NCBI GenBank assembly: GCA_017428385.1
Contig: JAFRQX010000028.1
Coordinates: forward strand, 1 to 64,000
Direction: 5' to 3'
From: Clostridia bacterium
GTDB taxonomy: Bacteria > Bacillota > Clostridia > Christensenellales > Aristaeellaceae
Length of the DNA: 64,000 nt
Part shown: one piece after another, positions 8,066-18,009 of the stretch
Position numbering within the stretch: position 1 is the stretch's first letter
How the letters are laid out: each line of letters opens with the position of its first letter
The notes under the pieces: model-generated
The model's input: only the letters and a program-made list of their open reading frames with translations
Database searches by the model: none
Told to the model about the DNA's origin: nothing
Made by a program: the position numbers and the translations under genes

Positions 8066-8542
8066 ATGACCGGCGAAGCCTTCGAGAGATCCGTAACGGA
8101 TATGGTACAGACGCTGTACAGGGTTACGTGCAGCCAGCTGTCCGTTGAAGCGGATCGGGAGGATGCCATTCAGGAAACCCTGAGGCGGGCATGGGAGAAA
8201 CGGAATTCCCTGAGAAATGAATCGTATTTCCGTACCTGGATCGTCCGGATCCTGCTGAACGTCTGTCATGACATTCAGCGGGAGAGGCAGCGGATGATTC
8301 CGACGGATACTGTTCCGGAGCCGCTGCCTGGCCCCGGGAACAACGACATCGACCTCAGGGAATGCCTGCTCCGGCTGGATGAAAGGGAACGGACTCCGAT
8401 TCTGCTGTATTACCTTGAAGGATATGACATTGGACAGATCGCGTCCATCCTGCGGATCCCGCAGGGAACCGTGAAGTCCAGGCTGAACCGGGGACGTAGA
8501 CAGCTGAAGAGCATCTGCAGAGAGGAAGTGTTTGAGGCATGA
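8066..8542 (+). CDS. ECF RNA polymerase sigma factor (first of tandem pair)
   Basis: 158 residues from ATG 8066 with TTGGAGGAA seven bases upstream, preferred to the ATG at 8045. Region 2 (about 8-75) includes ADREDAIQETLRRAWEK and YFRTWIVRILLNVC. Region 4 (about 105-155) has the helix-turn-helix GYDIGQIASILRIPQGTVKS. Size and lack of region 3 mark a group IV (ECF) factor. Its stop overlaps the start of the 1297-aa anti-sigma-like gene (ATGA), so regulator and sensor are made together. It is a paralogue of the sigma gene at 12562. Confidence 0.92.
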   Translation: MTGEAFERSVTDMVQTLYRVTCSQLSVEADREDAIQETLRRAWEKRNSLRNESYFRTWIVRILLNVCHDIQRERQRMIPTDTVPEPLPGPGNNDIDLRECLLRLDERERTPILLYYLEGYDIGQIASILRIPQGTVKSRLNRGRRQLKSICREEVFEA

Positions 8543-11500
8543 AGAAAGCGGAAGATTTCCGGAAGGCCTTCGGGCCGGCAACTCCGGGATTTGAATCAGT
8601 GGTAAAGAAAACAATGAAGGAGCTGCGGGCGCAGGAAGTGAAGCCTGCAGTGAAGGAATGGCGGCGCTGGCGCAGGCCCGTGTTTGCCATGGCCATGGCA
8701 CTGGTGTTATTTGTGGGCTTTGTGGCTGTCAGCGGGTCGCTGAATCCCTTCTCCCGGACGGATAGAATCCGCTCCGAGGAGGAAAACCTGTACACGGCCC
8801 AGCCGATTACAACCGTGCTGTCCATGGGCGCCGGTCAGGAGGAAGGCGACGGGGACGGCGCTGAATCCGGAATGCCGGAAGGCACGGACGCTGCTGCCGA
8901 AAACGACGAATCCGAGACGGATATCCGGGATTCTATAAACAATTTCTTTATCGGCTGGGCACATACGCCGGGCCAGGTGATGTGCTACTTTACCACGGAT
9001 TGGTACACCCGCGGTGAGGAATTCCAGGAGATCCTGGGGAACAAGAAGCCGGTGAGCTACCAGATTAAAAAAATAACCGGACAGGAGGGAGATCCGGTCC
9101 GGCAGGCTGTCTGCATCGCGGAAATGGAGGATGGGCAGTATCAGCAATGTATCTTTGACTTCATAAAGGATGGCTATGGAAATTACAGCCTGGATCCTGA
9201 ACGCCTGAAGGACAGGAAAACGGTTGAAGCCGCTCTTTCGGCGGAAAAGATTTCCCTGGTTGAAGCGGATATTATCAAGGCCGGATTGGACAAGGAAGTG
9301 GACGGGCTGAGTGAAAAACTGATCCCAATCAACCTTACCTGTGAGAAAAAGGGCATTCGCGTGGAACTGGTTTCCGGCCTGTTGACTGAAACGGATTATT
9401 ATTATGTTGTTTCCTGCCAGGACCTGGAAGGAAAGTATGCGGATTATGACCTTTCTCCCATGGTTGATTGTAATCTCGTCTTTATGGAAGGAATTACCTT
9501 TAGCTCTGTATATCAAAACGCAGCTGAACACCGATCTGTCTATTTCATGAGGGGCAAACGCAAAGATGTTACTTTATATGCGGACCAGAATATCACGGTT
9601 GGGATTAAGGGGTTCACGGTTGATGACCGAACAAACATTAACCTGGATCCGCTGCTGAAGCAGTACGGAAAAACGGTGGAGGGCGTGGCACAGCCGGAAC
9701 TGGAAAGATATTCGGATGAACCTGCTGTGCCGAAAGATCTGAAGGTGCTGGATTACACCCAGCCGCTGGATATTCCGCTGCTGGAGGATATTTCCCTGTC
9801 CGGTATCGGCTGGATCGACGGCCAGCTGCATATTCAGTACCATACAGGCAGGGATCATATCCCCATGGACAACGGAAGCTATTACATCGGATGGGGTGTA
9901 TGGAACTATGGAGACGGAAAAACAAAGTATTGTCCGTTTAGATGGGACAGTGACGGCAATGGTATAGCGGACTGCGAAGAATATGTGTTTGATATCAAGC
10001 CGGACCAGACAGAAGAATCGGTGCTTGGGTGTGAAGTATATTATGTGAACGAGATCCTGGATGACAGATGGATGTTTGATGTTCCGGTGAAAGATATTTG
10101 CGCGGAAGAACTGATAGCAAACCTGCCCATTGCGCAGAATGAGGGAAACCAGGCATATCCGGGAATCCGGGATGATTATAATAGGTATACCCTGTGGGAA
10201 TTCTTCTGCAGCTGGGCGGAAAAGGACGCGGACAACCTGCCGTACGATATTCTTCCTGAGCAGAGAGTCGGCGGAGAAAAGTTCCAGGCCCAAATGAGGG
10301 AACTGCTGGACAGCGGAAAACCGCTGAGCTACCAGATTAACGGAATACAGGAAGACGAAATCGGTCTGTTGTATGACTGCACCATTCAGATTGATCCGGG
10401 TAATGGCGGTGAAATCCGGTATGAACGTGCATCCATCCACATGAAGAAGCGCGACGGATTCCCGCTCATAGACCTGGACAGCCTGGCCGCAAGGGAACCG
10501 GCGGAATATGATCCGGCCGTTCAAACAATTTCCCTGTCCGGGGAAGCAATCATGAACGACCGCCTGGATTATTTCTGCAGCGGAATCAGGGGACAGCTGA
10601 AGCCAATCGGCGTGAGCTGTGAAGCCAACGGAATCCGGATGGAACTGATTTCCGGACTGGTAAAGGAAAAAGAAGCCTGGTACGTATACTCCCTGGAGGA
10701 TTTGGAAGGAGTATATGAAGACTATTCCTACAGCATGTTCGACATGAAGGATACTCTCGGAGAGCCAGATACACACTCTTCCATGTGCCTGTACAGGGAC
10801 AGGACGGAACATAAGGCGTATTTCATATGGAATCCTCAATACAAGTACCGGATCGGGACCGCTGACCGTGTGATTTCACTCAAAACGGATTACATAACCC
10901 TGAACAAGAACGGATGGATGGACATAATACCACTGCTGAAGCAGTACGGGACTATTACGGAGGGCATCCGTGCACCGGAAAACACTTATGACAGCGATTT
11001 TGACCATTCAGATAAACAGTGGAATCCGGAAGAAATCAGGATCCTGGATTATACAAAATCGCTGGATATTCCGCTGATGGATAATATAAGCCTCACCGGA
11101 ATCGGCTGGGTGAATGATCAGCTGCATGTTCAGATCTGCAGTAAAATGAGCATCGGTTATGGCATAATCTTCAATGAGGAACAGAACGGAACAGTATATG
11201 CGTCCGGAAAAATGCTTCAGTACAGTCCGCTGTGGTGGATCGATGAGATAGCCGGTACAGAATACCTAGAATATATCTTTGACTACAAGCCAGAAGATGT
11301 GGAAACGCTGAAGCTGACTGCCAGCATGACGATTGGGCAGAAGAACCTGAAAGGATCGTGGAAGGTTGATTTTCCGCTGAACCTGGTCTGCGAGAGCGTC
11401 GGCCCGGCAGAAGAACTGGACGAGGACTTTGGGAACATCAGCCTTGATGAGCGCGAAGGCAGGATCGTTTTTGACGCCCGGGCACAGGAAAAGGTCTATA

Positions 11501-12432
11501 CGAATAATGAGATTGGCTATGCGCTTCGGGAGGACGGAACTGCGGAAGCCGTACCGACAAGCATCTATGCATCCTACCAGGAGGAGATCATTATTCCGGA
11601 ACAGGTGAACGGCCATGTGGTAACGACCATAGGCACCGGTGCGTTCATGGGCTATAGCATGATGCATATCACCCTGCCGGAGACTGTGCAGGCTATCAGG
11701 AGCTGCGCCTTTGAGGACTGCGACAAACTGGTGTCCTGCAGGATTCCGGAAGGGGTGAAGCTGACTGCCATTGAGAATTCCGTGTTCTATAATTGCATAA
11801 GCCTGGAAGGCATTGTCATTCCGGATAGTGTGACGGTTATCGGGGACCAGGCGTTCTATAGCTGTCGGAGCCTGCAGGGAGTTATCATTCCGAAGGGAAC
11901 GGTTTCCATCGGGGATTACGCCTTCCTGGGCTGTGAGGGAATGTCTAACATCACGCTGCCGTTGGGCCTGGAGAACCTGGGAAGCTATGCGTTCTCCAAA
12001 TGCACCGGGCTGGAAGCTGTAGACGTACCGGGAAGCGTAACCTACATCGGTCAGGGAGCATTCAAGGATTGTACCGGCCTGCAGATCGCGCGGATCCGGG
12101 AAGGCATCATATATCTCAGTGAGGATACTTTTGCCGGGTGCGGCAGCCTGGAAATCGCTATGCTGCCGGAAAGCATGGTGTCCATCAGTGACCGGGCGTT
12201 CAAGGGCTGCGGCAGCCTGAAAAAGATTGTCCTGCCGGAAAACCTGACATATATTGGCAGGGCCGCCTTCATGGACTGTGCCGGCCTGGAAGAGATTGTG
12301 ATCCCGGTAAGCGTGACTGACATGGGAGAAAACGTGTTCAAGGGCTGCACGGGCCTGACCTGCACCGTGGCGGACGGTTCCTACGCAATGCACTATTGCG
12401 AGGACAATGGAATCCCGTATGTCATTAAGTAA
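8539..12432 (+). CDS. Giant membrane-anchored anti-sigma-like sensor with two repeat modules and BspA leucine-rich repeats
   Basis: 1297 residues. A short cytoplasmic head (1-45), the expected sigma-binding part, precedes one transmembrane helix (about 47-66). The outside portion holds two copies of a composite module. Each starts with a 95-residue NTF2-like unit (about 133-225 and 552-655, sharing SYQI and a conserved Trp/Phe opening) followed by a 290-residue DUF4179-like unit (about 258-545 and 675-965) with the recurring lines GIRxELxSGL, YSLEDLEG, LLKQYG, LDYTxxLDIPL and GIGWxxxQLHxQ. The C terminus (about 1014-1285) is ten or so BspA-type leucine-rich repeats (IPDSVTVIGDQAFYSC). It is coupled to the upstream sigma gene and closed by the terminator at 12452. 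The natural reading is an anti-sigma factor that senses an extracellular ligand or surface, and that role is inference. Confidence 0.85.
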   Translation: MKKAEDFRKAFGPATPGFESVVKKTMKELRAQEVKPAVKEWRRWRRPVFAMAMALVLFVGFVAVSGSLNPFSRTDRIRSEEENLYTAQPITTVLSMGAGQEEGDGDGAESGMPEGTDAAAENDESETDIRDSINNFFIGWAHTPGQVMCYFTTDWYTRGEEFQEILGNKKPVSYQIKKITGQEGDPVRQAVCIAEMEDGQYQQCIFDFIKDGYGNYSLDPERLKDRKTVEAALSAEKISLVEADIIKAGLDKEVDGLSEKLIPINLTCEKKGIRVELVSGLLTETDYYYVVSCQDLEGKYADYDLSPMVDCNLVFMEGITFSSVYQNAAEHRSVYFMRGKRKDVTLYADQNITVGIKGFTVDDRTNINLDPLLKQYGKTVEGVAQPELERYSDEPAVPKDLKVLDYTQPLDIPLLEDISLSGIGWIDGQLHIQYHTGRDHIPMDNGSYYIGWGVWNYGDGKTKYCPFRWDSDGNGIADCEEYVFDIKPDQTEESVLGCEVYYVNEILDDRWMFDVPVKDICAEELIANLPIAQNEGNQAYPGIRDDYNRYTLWEFFCSWAEKDADNLPYDILPEQRVGGEKFQAQMRELLDSGKPLSYQINGIQEDEIGLLYDCTIQIDPGNGGEIRYERASIHMKKRDGFPLIDLDSLAAREPAEYDPAVQTISLSGEAIMNDRLDYFCSGIRGQLKPIGVSCEANGIRMELISGLVKEKEAWYVYSLEDLEGVYEDYSYSMFDMKDTLGEPDTHSSMCLYRDRTEHKAYFIWNPQYKYRIGTADRVISLKTDYITLNKNGWMDIIPLLKQYGTITEGIRAPENTYDSDFDHSDKQWNPEEIRILDYTKSLDIPLMDNISLTGIGWVNDQLHVQICSKMSIGYGIIFNEEQNGTVYASGKMLQYSPLWWIDEIAGTEYLEYIFDYKPEDVETLKLTASMTIGQKNLKGSWKVDFPLNLVCESVGPAEELDEDFGNISLDEREGRIVFDARAQEKVYTNNEIGYALREDGTAEAVPTSIYASYQEEIIIPEQVNGHVVTTIGTGAFMGYSMMHITLPETVQAIRSCAFEDCDKLVSCRIPEGVKLTAIENSVFYNCISLEGIVIPDSVTVIGDQAFYSCRSLQGVIIPKGTVSIGDYAFLGCEGMSNITLPLGLENLGSYAFSKCTGLEAVDVPGSVTYIGQGAFKDCTGLQIARIREGIIYLSEDTFAGCGSLEIAMLPESMVSISDRAFKGCGSLKKIVLPENLTYIGRAAFMDCAGLEEIVIPVSVTDMGENVFKGCTGLTCTVADGSYAMHYCEDNGIPYVIK

Positions 12433-12451
12433 GATGAAGAATTGACGAGGT

Positions 12452-12489
12452 GATCCGGCTGTGTTATACATAGCCGGATCATTTTTTTC
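12452..12489 (+). terminator. Intrinsic terminator of the first sigma/anti-sigma operon
   Basis: GATCCGGCT pairs with AGCCGGATC (12452-12480) and is followed by ATTTTTTTC. It separates the two sigma/anti-sigma operons, so each is likely its own transcript. Confidence 0.9.
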
Positions 12490-12561
12490 ATTTCCCAAAA
12501 GCAAAAAGACCCCTTTTATGTGTCTGTATATCAGATCGATCGAAAAACGGAGGATGCGTGG

Positions 12562-13047
12562 ATGGATCGGGAAGGACATTTCCTGGAGACGGTTCGGCAA
12601 ACCAGGAACAGGATGTACCGGGTGGCAATGAGCTACCTGCATTCCGAGGCGGATGCCGAGGATGCGGTTTCAGCTGCGATTGAAGCGGCCTGGAATCACC
12701 TGGGGCAGATCCGGAATCCGGATATGCTGGGAACCTATCTGGTTCGCTGCGTCATCAACAGCGCGAAGAATGAGCTGCGGAGAAGAAAGCGGCTTGTTCC
12801 GCTGGAAAACGTCCGGGAGAACCTGGTTGCGGAGAAAAACGGGGACCGGCTGTTTGAGTATATCTGCGGGCTGGAGGATAAGTACCGGATACCGCTGATA
12901 CTCAAAATGCAGGAGCAGATGACCGAGCAGGAGATTGCCTCGGTGCTCCGGATTCCCCGGGGGACGGTTTCTTCCCGCATCAATCACGCACTGAAGATAC
13001 TGAAGGATCAGATGACAAAGGAGGGCCTGAATCATGCTGAAGAATGA
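12562..13047 (+). CDS. ECF RNA polymerase sigma factor (second of tandem pair)
   Basis: 161 residues from ATG 12562, eight bases after CGGAGG. The GTG reading from 12520 is less likely. Region 2 includes YRVAMSYLHSEADAEDAVSA and TYLVRCVINSAKNELRRRKR. Region 4 includes MTEQEIASVLRIPRGTVSS, closely matching the ILRIPQGTVKS of the sigma at 8066. It overlaps the 1617-aa anti-sigma-like gene by 14 bases, with that gene's AAAGGAGGG site inside the sigma coding sequence. The pair appears to have arisen by duplication of the upstream operon or from a common ancestor. Its promoter targets are not visible. Confidence 0.92.
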   Translation: MDREGHFLETVRQTRNRMYRVAMSYLHSEADAEDAVSAAIEAAWNHLGQIRNPDMLGTYLVRCVINSAKNELRRRKRLVPLENVRENLVAEKNGDRLFEYICGLEDKYRIPLILKMQEQMTEQEIASVLRIPRGTVSSRINHALKILKDQMTKEGLNHAEE

Positions 13048-16000
13048 TCTGAAGAATGATATTGAAAAAACGCTGCAGGCACATTGTCCTGAACCGCCCA
13101 AAGGCTTTTCGGAAAGAATGGACAATAAAGCAATCAGCCTGATGCAGAAGAAACATAATCAGAATGTGAATAAAGGAAGGTCCAGGTATCGCCTGCCCGT
13201 GCTTGTGGCAGCAGCGGTGCTGGTGCTGTGTTTCGTGACCGCTGCCTCCCGGGATCTGATTATCCGGCCGGACTCCATCCGGGCGCGGGAAACCACAACA
13301 CCCCTGGCGACGGCGCTGTCGGAAGGCAAAGGAGAGGAAACCGTGCCCGGCGGGACCGGGGAGGCGGGCAACGGAACGGAAAACCAGTCCGCCCTGCCGT
13401 TTGAGGACGCCCTGAGGCTGGAAATGGAATCGTGGCCCGGCATCGCGGAAGAACTGAAGCCGGTGAATCTCAGCTGTGAAAAGCAGGGATTCCGGATGGA
13501 CGTGATATCCGCCCTGGTGAAGGGGAATGAATATTGGGTTGTCTACTCCGTGAAGGATCTGGAAGGGGATCGGATTAACACATTTTATGATCCCGAAATA
13601 TTCGACAACCTGGCGGAAGATGCGTCAGAAACGGACGGCACCTCGTTCTTCTGCGACAATCCGGAATACGGGAAAATCTATATGACACACAAAGTGTTCA
13701 GCGAACCCATTCTTCCTGAAGACGGGAAGCTTACGCTGGACGTGAGGAATATCCCCCTGGGATCGCTGACCGAGCTGGACCTGATTCCGCTGCTGAAGCA
13801 GTATGGCCAAAACTCGGAAGGGGTGATCCCGCTACAGGCCATTTGGCTCCCGAATTTAGACAAGGTGTATGTGGACGAGAGTGCTAAGGACCTCGGCATA
13901 AAGGTTCTGGATTATAACAAACCACTGGATGTCGAACTGGGAGAAAATGTTTTCCTGTCCGGAATCGGCTGGATCGGGGATCAGCTTCATGTGCAGGTTC
14001 AATGCAGGGAAAACAAGGTATACGGGTTGACCGGCAGTCCGGAAAGATACGGCTATGACCGCTATATGGTGTCGGTTGTGAACTATCCGAAGGAAGGCGG
14101 TTGGTCACTTGCTGATGAACAGAGTCCAGTGATGTGGGGTGTAAACGAACCAGCGTCTTACAAATCTGAGTGGAAGGAGTTTGTATTCAATTCCACGCCC
14201 GCGGACGTGGACCGGATGCAGCTGAAGATCCGTATCTCCGAGGTTACAGGAGTGGTGGAAGACAACTGGGAGATCCAGGTTCCGGTCAGCGCGATCCTGG
14301 AGAAGATGGGTGAAGAACCGTCTGCAAACAGTCAAAACGAATCTGATGAACAAATTAAGGGAACCCTGTGGGCGTTCTTTACGGATTGGGTTGGGCAGGA
14401 CACAGGATATCTGCTGGACGTATGTGCGGACGAGTGGAAAGACCGTCAGCCTGATCCGGAAAAGGCCGTAAGGGAACTCATGGCATCCGGCAAACCGGGC
14501 GGATATATCATCAACGGTATTTCCGGAAAGGACAACGATCAGGTCCGTACGGTTGATTTGACCGTGCGGTGGGATGCGGGTACATACAGCAGGTATGAAA
14601 TACCGTCCAGACTACAGCAGATTACGCCGGCGATGGAGGCCTACCGCGTTGATCCGGATGGCTTTGGAAACGGAACGACTGCTGAACCGGTACCGGAAAA
14701 TGAACTGGTTCTCCTGACGGAGGAGGAGATTATCCGGAAAGCAATCAGTTATCCGGATCTTTCCTACGACGACTTTATTCCGCTCAACCTGGGCATGGAA
14801 AAGCAGGGAATCCGGATGGAAGTCATTTCCGGCTGCGTGAAAGGACAGGATCTCTATATTCTCTGCTCTCTTCAGGATCTTGAGGGACGGTACGACGGAC
14901 TTGATATGGAGATTGAGCAGTGGTTCAAACCCGAAGCTCCTCGTATGGGGTATTCAAGACCGTACAGCAATTATGCTGAAAACAAAAGCTTCTGGCTTTT
15001 CCATACAGAAGAGTTTGCCCAGTATCAGGCCGAGGATGGTACCATCACCTTTGGAATAGATCGGGTAAACTTTGAAAAAGACAATAGCATTGATCTGTTT
15101 CCGCTCCTGAAGGAGTACGGAAAGGAAACAGAGGGGGTAAATGCGCCTGATAACGCCAGACTGTTGATAAACGGGACGTCCGCAGAAAACCTGAAGATCC
15201 TGGACTATACCAATCCGCTGGATGTTCCCCTTACGCAAACCGCAAAGCTGACCGGTATCGGCTGGATAAACAATCAGCTGCATGTCCAGATGCATGCTGC
15301 GGAAGAAACGATCCAGACGGAAAGCGGCACCTCATTTCCGGCAACAAGCGTACAAGTTTATGACCCCTTCTCCAGCCAATCCGGTCAGGTGGTGGAATGG
15401 GATGAGAACGGTGACTGGTTCAACGATTGGTATGATTATGGGCTCGATATAAAGCCGGAGGATGTTGAACAGCGATGGCTCACTGCTGAAGTCCGGGAAA
15501 CCAAGGGCGTAGTGGAAGTTGACTGGGAGATCCCGATCCCGGTCAATATGCTCCTGAAGGGAACCGATGAAGATACTGTTGCCCAGGATAAAACGGCTGC
15601 TGCGGCAGAAGCGTGGGCTGAGTATGAGCTGAAGGGGAACTTCGGTGAGTGCCTGTGGTGGTTCTTCTGGAACTGGAAACAGGGTAATACTGATTATGTG
15701 ACAGAGGCTTTTAGGTATGAGTGGAATACAGATCAGGCTGATCCGGAGGAATCCGCAAAGGAAATTATGAAAGCCGGTACCCCGGGAGGCTATAAGATTC
15801 ACAGCGTTTCCGGGAAGCTCGGTGATCCGGATTGTAAGGCTGACGTAACTGTGCTTTGGCAGGAAGGGGAAAGCTCATATACATGCACCCGGCATGAACT
15901 TGAGTTCTGGCTGCAAAAGGGTGAGAACGGGGAGCTTGAATATGCGATCAATCCGGAAGGCTTCAAAAACGGTTCGGCTAACGAAACCTTCCCGGATAAT

Positions 16001-17887
16001 CCGGTACTCATGACAGAGGAAGCACTTATCCAGGATACAATGGAAGCACACATAACTGACGTATCCTATGATGAGCTGATTCCGATCAGCGGACTCAGCA
16101 CAGAGAAACAGGGAATCCGGATGGAAGCGGTTTCCGGATGCATAGAGGGAAACAAAGCCTACGTCCTCTGCACGCTGCAGGATGTGGATGGGAAGTATGA
16201 CGGATATGAACTGGATGCTTCTGCGGAACGGAATGAAGATGAGAACGTTTCGGTAAGCTGCCCAAGAGTATATGCGAATAAAGCAGATCATAAATCCGCA
16301 TGGCTTTACGAAATAGAGCAGCCGGATCTCTTCCGGGCCGGGAAAGATACGCTTACGGTGAAAATGAATTTCATTAATTTCAGCGATGAAAAGCGCGTTG
16401 ATCTGATGCAGTGGCTGAGAGCTTGCGGCACGAATGCGGAAGGAATAGAACCGCCGGAACTGCATCCGGCTTTCTCGAAAGCGGCGCGTCCGGGAATGAA
16501 AGTACTGGATTATACGAAGCCGATGAATATCCGCCTTATGGAAAATGTGGAACTGGCAAATATCGGCTGGATTGATAACCAGCTGCATGTGCAGATTCAT
16601 TTCACGGCAGCCCCGGTTATGACGGGCGAAAACAGAGGGTATATCGGGGCAGGAGCCAATGTATACAACTCTGTTGCCGATGAATATCCCATGCCGGTTG
16701 GATGGGATGATACCGGAGATGCATTTCCGGACTGGATGGAATTTGTGACTGAAGCCGGTCCGGAGGATCTGGATCGGATGCAGCTTACGGCTGATGTCTT
16801 TGAAAACAAGGGATATGTGGAGGACAACTGGGAGATCCAGGTTCCGGTGGACATGCTGCTGAAGGAATCTGACGCCGAACCTGCAGCGCAGGAAACGGAA
16901 GAAGTAAAAGAAGCGGAACCGGCAACCCTGTCGAAAGAAGGTGCTGCGTTCCTGGAGCTAAGGTATCCCGGACTGCTGGAAGAACTGAAACCGGTGAATC
17001 TCAGTTGTGAGAAGGAGGGGATTCGCGCGGAAGTCATCTGTGCCCTGATCAAGGATCAGAAGCTGTATGTCGTCTATTCTCTCCAGGATCTGGAAGGTGA
17101 CCGGATCAAAGATAATCTGAATACTTACTATCTTGACAATTTGGGCGGCACGGGTTTGTATTCGATGAGACTGGGTTGGGATGAAACGGAAGAACACAAG
17201 GCCACATTCCTGAAAGAATATGATATACCGGTATCGGTGCAACCTGACGGCAAGCTTGTAGTCAATCTTATCGGTCTGATGACAGAGGAATATACTACGG
17301 TTGACCTGCTTCCTCTGCTGAAGAAGTATGGGAAAACTGTGGAAGGGGTAGACAAACCGGAAGATATCCGGGCGGAGACGTGGGATTGGCCTGCTACCTC
17401 TTTCGACAATGTGGATCTGTCAAAATATCCAACAATCCTGGATTATATTCAACCGCTGGATGAAACCCTGTGTGGGCCGGTTTCCCTGACTGGGATCGGA
17501 TGGATTGACAATAAGCTGCATGTGCAGATCTACAATCCGGATGAAACAACTTGCACGATGGGAAATACAACTTATCCGTCCTGGATGGGTTCGCCCAGAC
17601 TGGCCATCACGGAGGGGGAAGAGAGCAAAACTCCAAAATATGACATATTATCATGGGGTGCTTTCAGTAATGGGCAGACGGCATGGAAGAAATACGCGGA
17701 ATATGTGTGGGAGATTACACCGGATGACATGGATCACCTGGAGCTTAAGGCTGATATAAGTCACTTCCAAAAAATTTCAGACGCAACCTGGGAAATTGAG
17801 ATCCCTATTGCTTCCATCCTGGTGGAAACTGAGAAATCTGCGGCGGATCAGAAAACAGCGGTTCCCGCAGTACAAACTGAACATTGA
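13034..17887 (+). CDS. Giant membrane-anchored anti-sigma-like sensor with four DUF4179-like modules
   Basis: 1617 residues. A cytoplasmic head (1-50) and one transmembrane helix (about 53-71) precede a low-complexity Gly/Glu linker and four DUF4179-like units opening near 136, 576, 1013 and 1314. Each opens with a line like SCEKQGFRMDVISALVKG, then YSVKDLEG, LLKQYG, LDYxxPLD and GIGWIxxQLHVQ. NTF2-like units (about 435-540, opening LWAFFTDW, and about 870-975, opening LWWFFWNW) sit between modules 1-2 and 2-3 but not between 3 and 4. There are no leucine-rich repeats, unlike its neighbour. The first and fourth modules resemble each other most (EELKPVNLSCEK), suggesting internal duplication. 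It is coupled to the upstream sigma gene, so an anti-sigma role is likely but unproven. Confidence 0.85.
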   Translation: MLKNDLKNDIEKTLQAHCPEPPKGFSERMDNKAISLMQKKHNQNVNKGRSRYRLPVLVAAAVLVLCFVTAASRDLIIRPDSIRARETTTPLATALSEGKGEETVPGGTGEAGNGTENQSALPFEDALRLEMESWPGIAEELKPVNLSCEKQGFRMDVISALVKGNEYWVVYSVKDLEGDRINTFYDPEIFDNLAEDASETDGTSFFCDNPEYGKIYMTHKVFSEPILPEDGKLTLDVRNIPLGSLTELDLIPLLKQYGQNSEGVIPLQAIWLPNLDKVYVDESAKDLGIKVLDYNKPLDVELGENVFLSGIGWIGDQLHVQVQCRENKVYGLTGSPERYGYDRYMVSVVNYPKEGGWSLADEQSPVMWGVNEPASYKSEWKEFVFNSTPADVDRMQLKIRISEVTGVVEDNWEIQVPVSAILEKMGEEPSANSQNESDEQIKGTLWAFFTDWVGQDTGYLLDVCADEWKDRQPDPEKAVRELMASGKPGGYIINGISGKDNDQVRTVDLTVRWDAGTYSRYEIPSRLQQITPAMEAYRVDPDGFGNGTTAEPVPENELVLLTEEEIIRKAISYPDLSYDDFIPLNLGMEKQGIRMEVISGCVKGQDLYILCSLQDLEGRYDGLDMEIEQWFKPEAPRMGYSRPYSNYAENKSFWLFHTEEFAQYQAEDGTITFGIDRVNFEKDNSIDLFPLLKEYGKETEGVNAPDNARLLINGTSAENLKILDYTNPLDVPLTQTAKLTGIGWINNQLHVQMHAAEETIQTESGTSFPATSVQVYDPFSSQSGQVVEWDENGDWFNDWYDYGLDIKPEDVEQRWLTAEVRETKGVVEVDWEIPIPVNMLLKGTDEDTVAQDKTAAAAEAWAEYELKGNFGECLWWFFWNWKQGNTDYVTEAFRYEWNTDQADPEESAKEIMKAGTPGGYKIHSVSGKLGDPDCKADVTVLWQEGESSYTCTRHELEFWLQKGENGELEYAINPEGFKNGSANETFPDNPVLMTEEALIQDTMEAHITDVSYDELIPISGLSTEKQGIRMEAVSGCIEGNKAYVLCTLQDVDGKYDGYELDASAERNEDENVSVSCPRVYANKADHKSAWLYEIEQPDLFRAGKDTLTVKMNFINFSDEKRVDLMQWLRACGTNAEGIEPPELHPAFSKAARPGMKVLDYTKPMNIRLMENVELANIGWIDNQLHVQIHFTAAPVMTGENRGYIGAGANVYNSVADEYPMPVGWDDTGDAFPDWMEFVTEAGPEDLDRMQLTADVFENKGYVEDNWEIQVPVDMLLKESDAEPAAQETEEVKEAEPATLSKEGAAFLELRYPGLLEELKPVNLSCEKEGIRAEVICALIKDQKLYVVYSLQDLEGDRIKDNLNTYYLDNLGGTGLYSMRLGWDETEEHKATFLKEYDIPVSVQPDGKLVVNLIGLMTEEYTTVDLLPLLKKYGKTVEGVDKPEDIRAETWDWPATSFDNVDLSKYPTILDYIQPLDETLCGPVSLTGIGWIDNKLHVQIYNPDETTCTMGNTTYPSWMGSPRLAITEGEESKTPKYDILSWGAFSNGQTAWKKYAEYVWEITPDDMDHLELKADISHFQKISDATWEIEIPIASILVETEKSAADQKTAVPAVQTEH

Positions 17888-17892
17888 TCCCG

Positions 17893-17924
17893 GAACCGGG
17901 GAGGGTTTCTCCCCGGTTCTTTCT
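17893..17924 (+). terminator. Intrinsic terminator of the second sigma/anti-sigma operon
   Basis: GAACCGGGGA pairs with TCCCCGGTTC (17893-17919), followed by TTTCT. It begins six bases after the stop codon. Confidence 0.85.
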
Positions 17925-18009
17925 GTTGGCGCGGGCCCGCATATTTGTTATACTGTTTGCAGATGATAAACCCTGTTTCTGTGGGATAGATGAAAGGGGT
18001 CTTTCCTGT

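Noticed and set aside
11266..12642. Minus-strand 458-codon frame
   Set aside because: It is antisense to the LRR tail of the giant sensor and crosses its terminator; there is no ribosome site.
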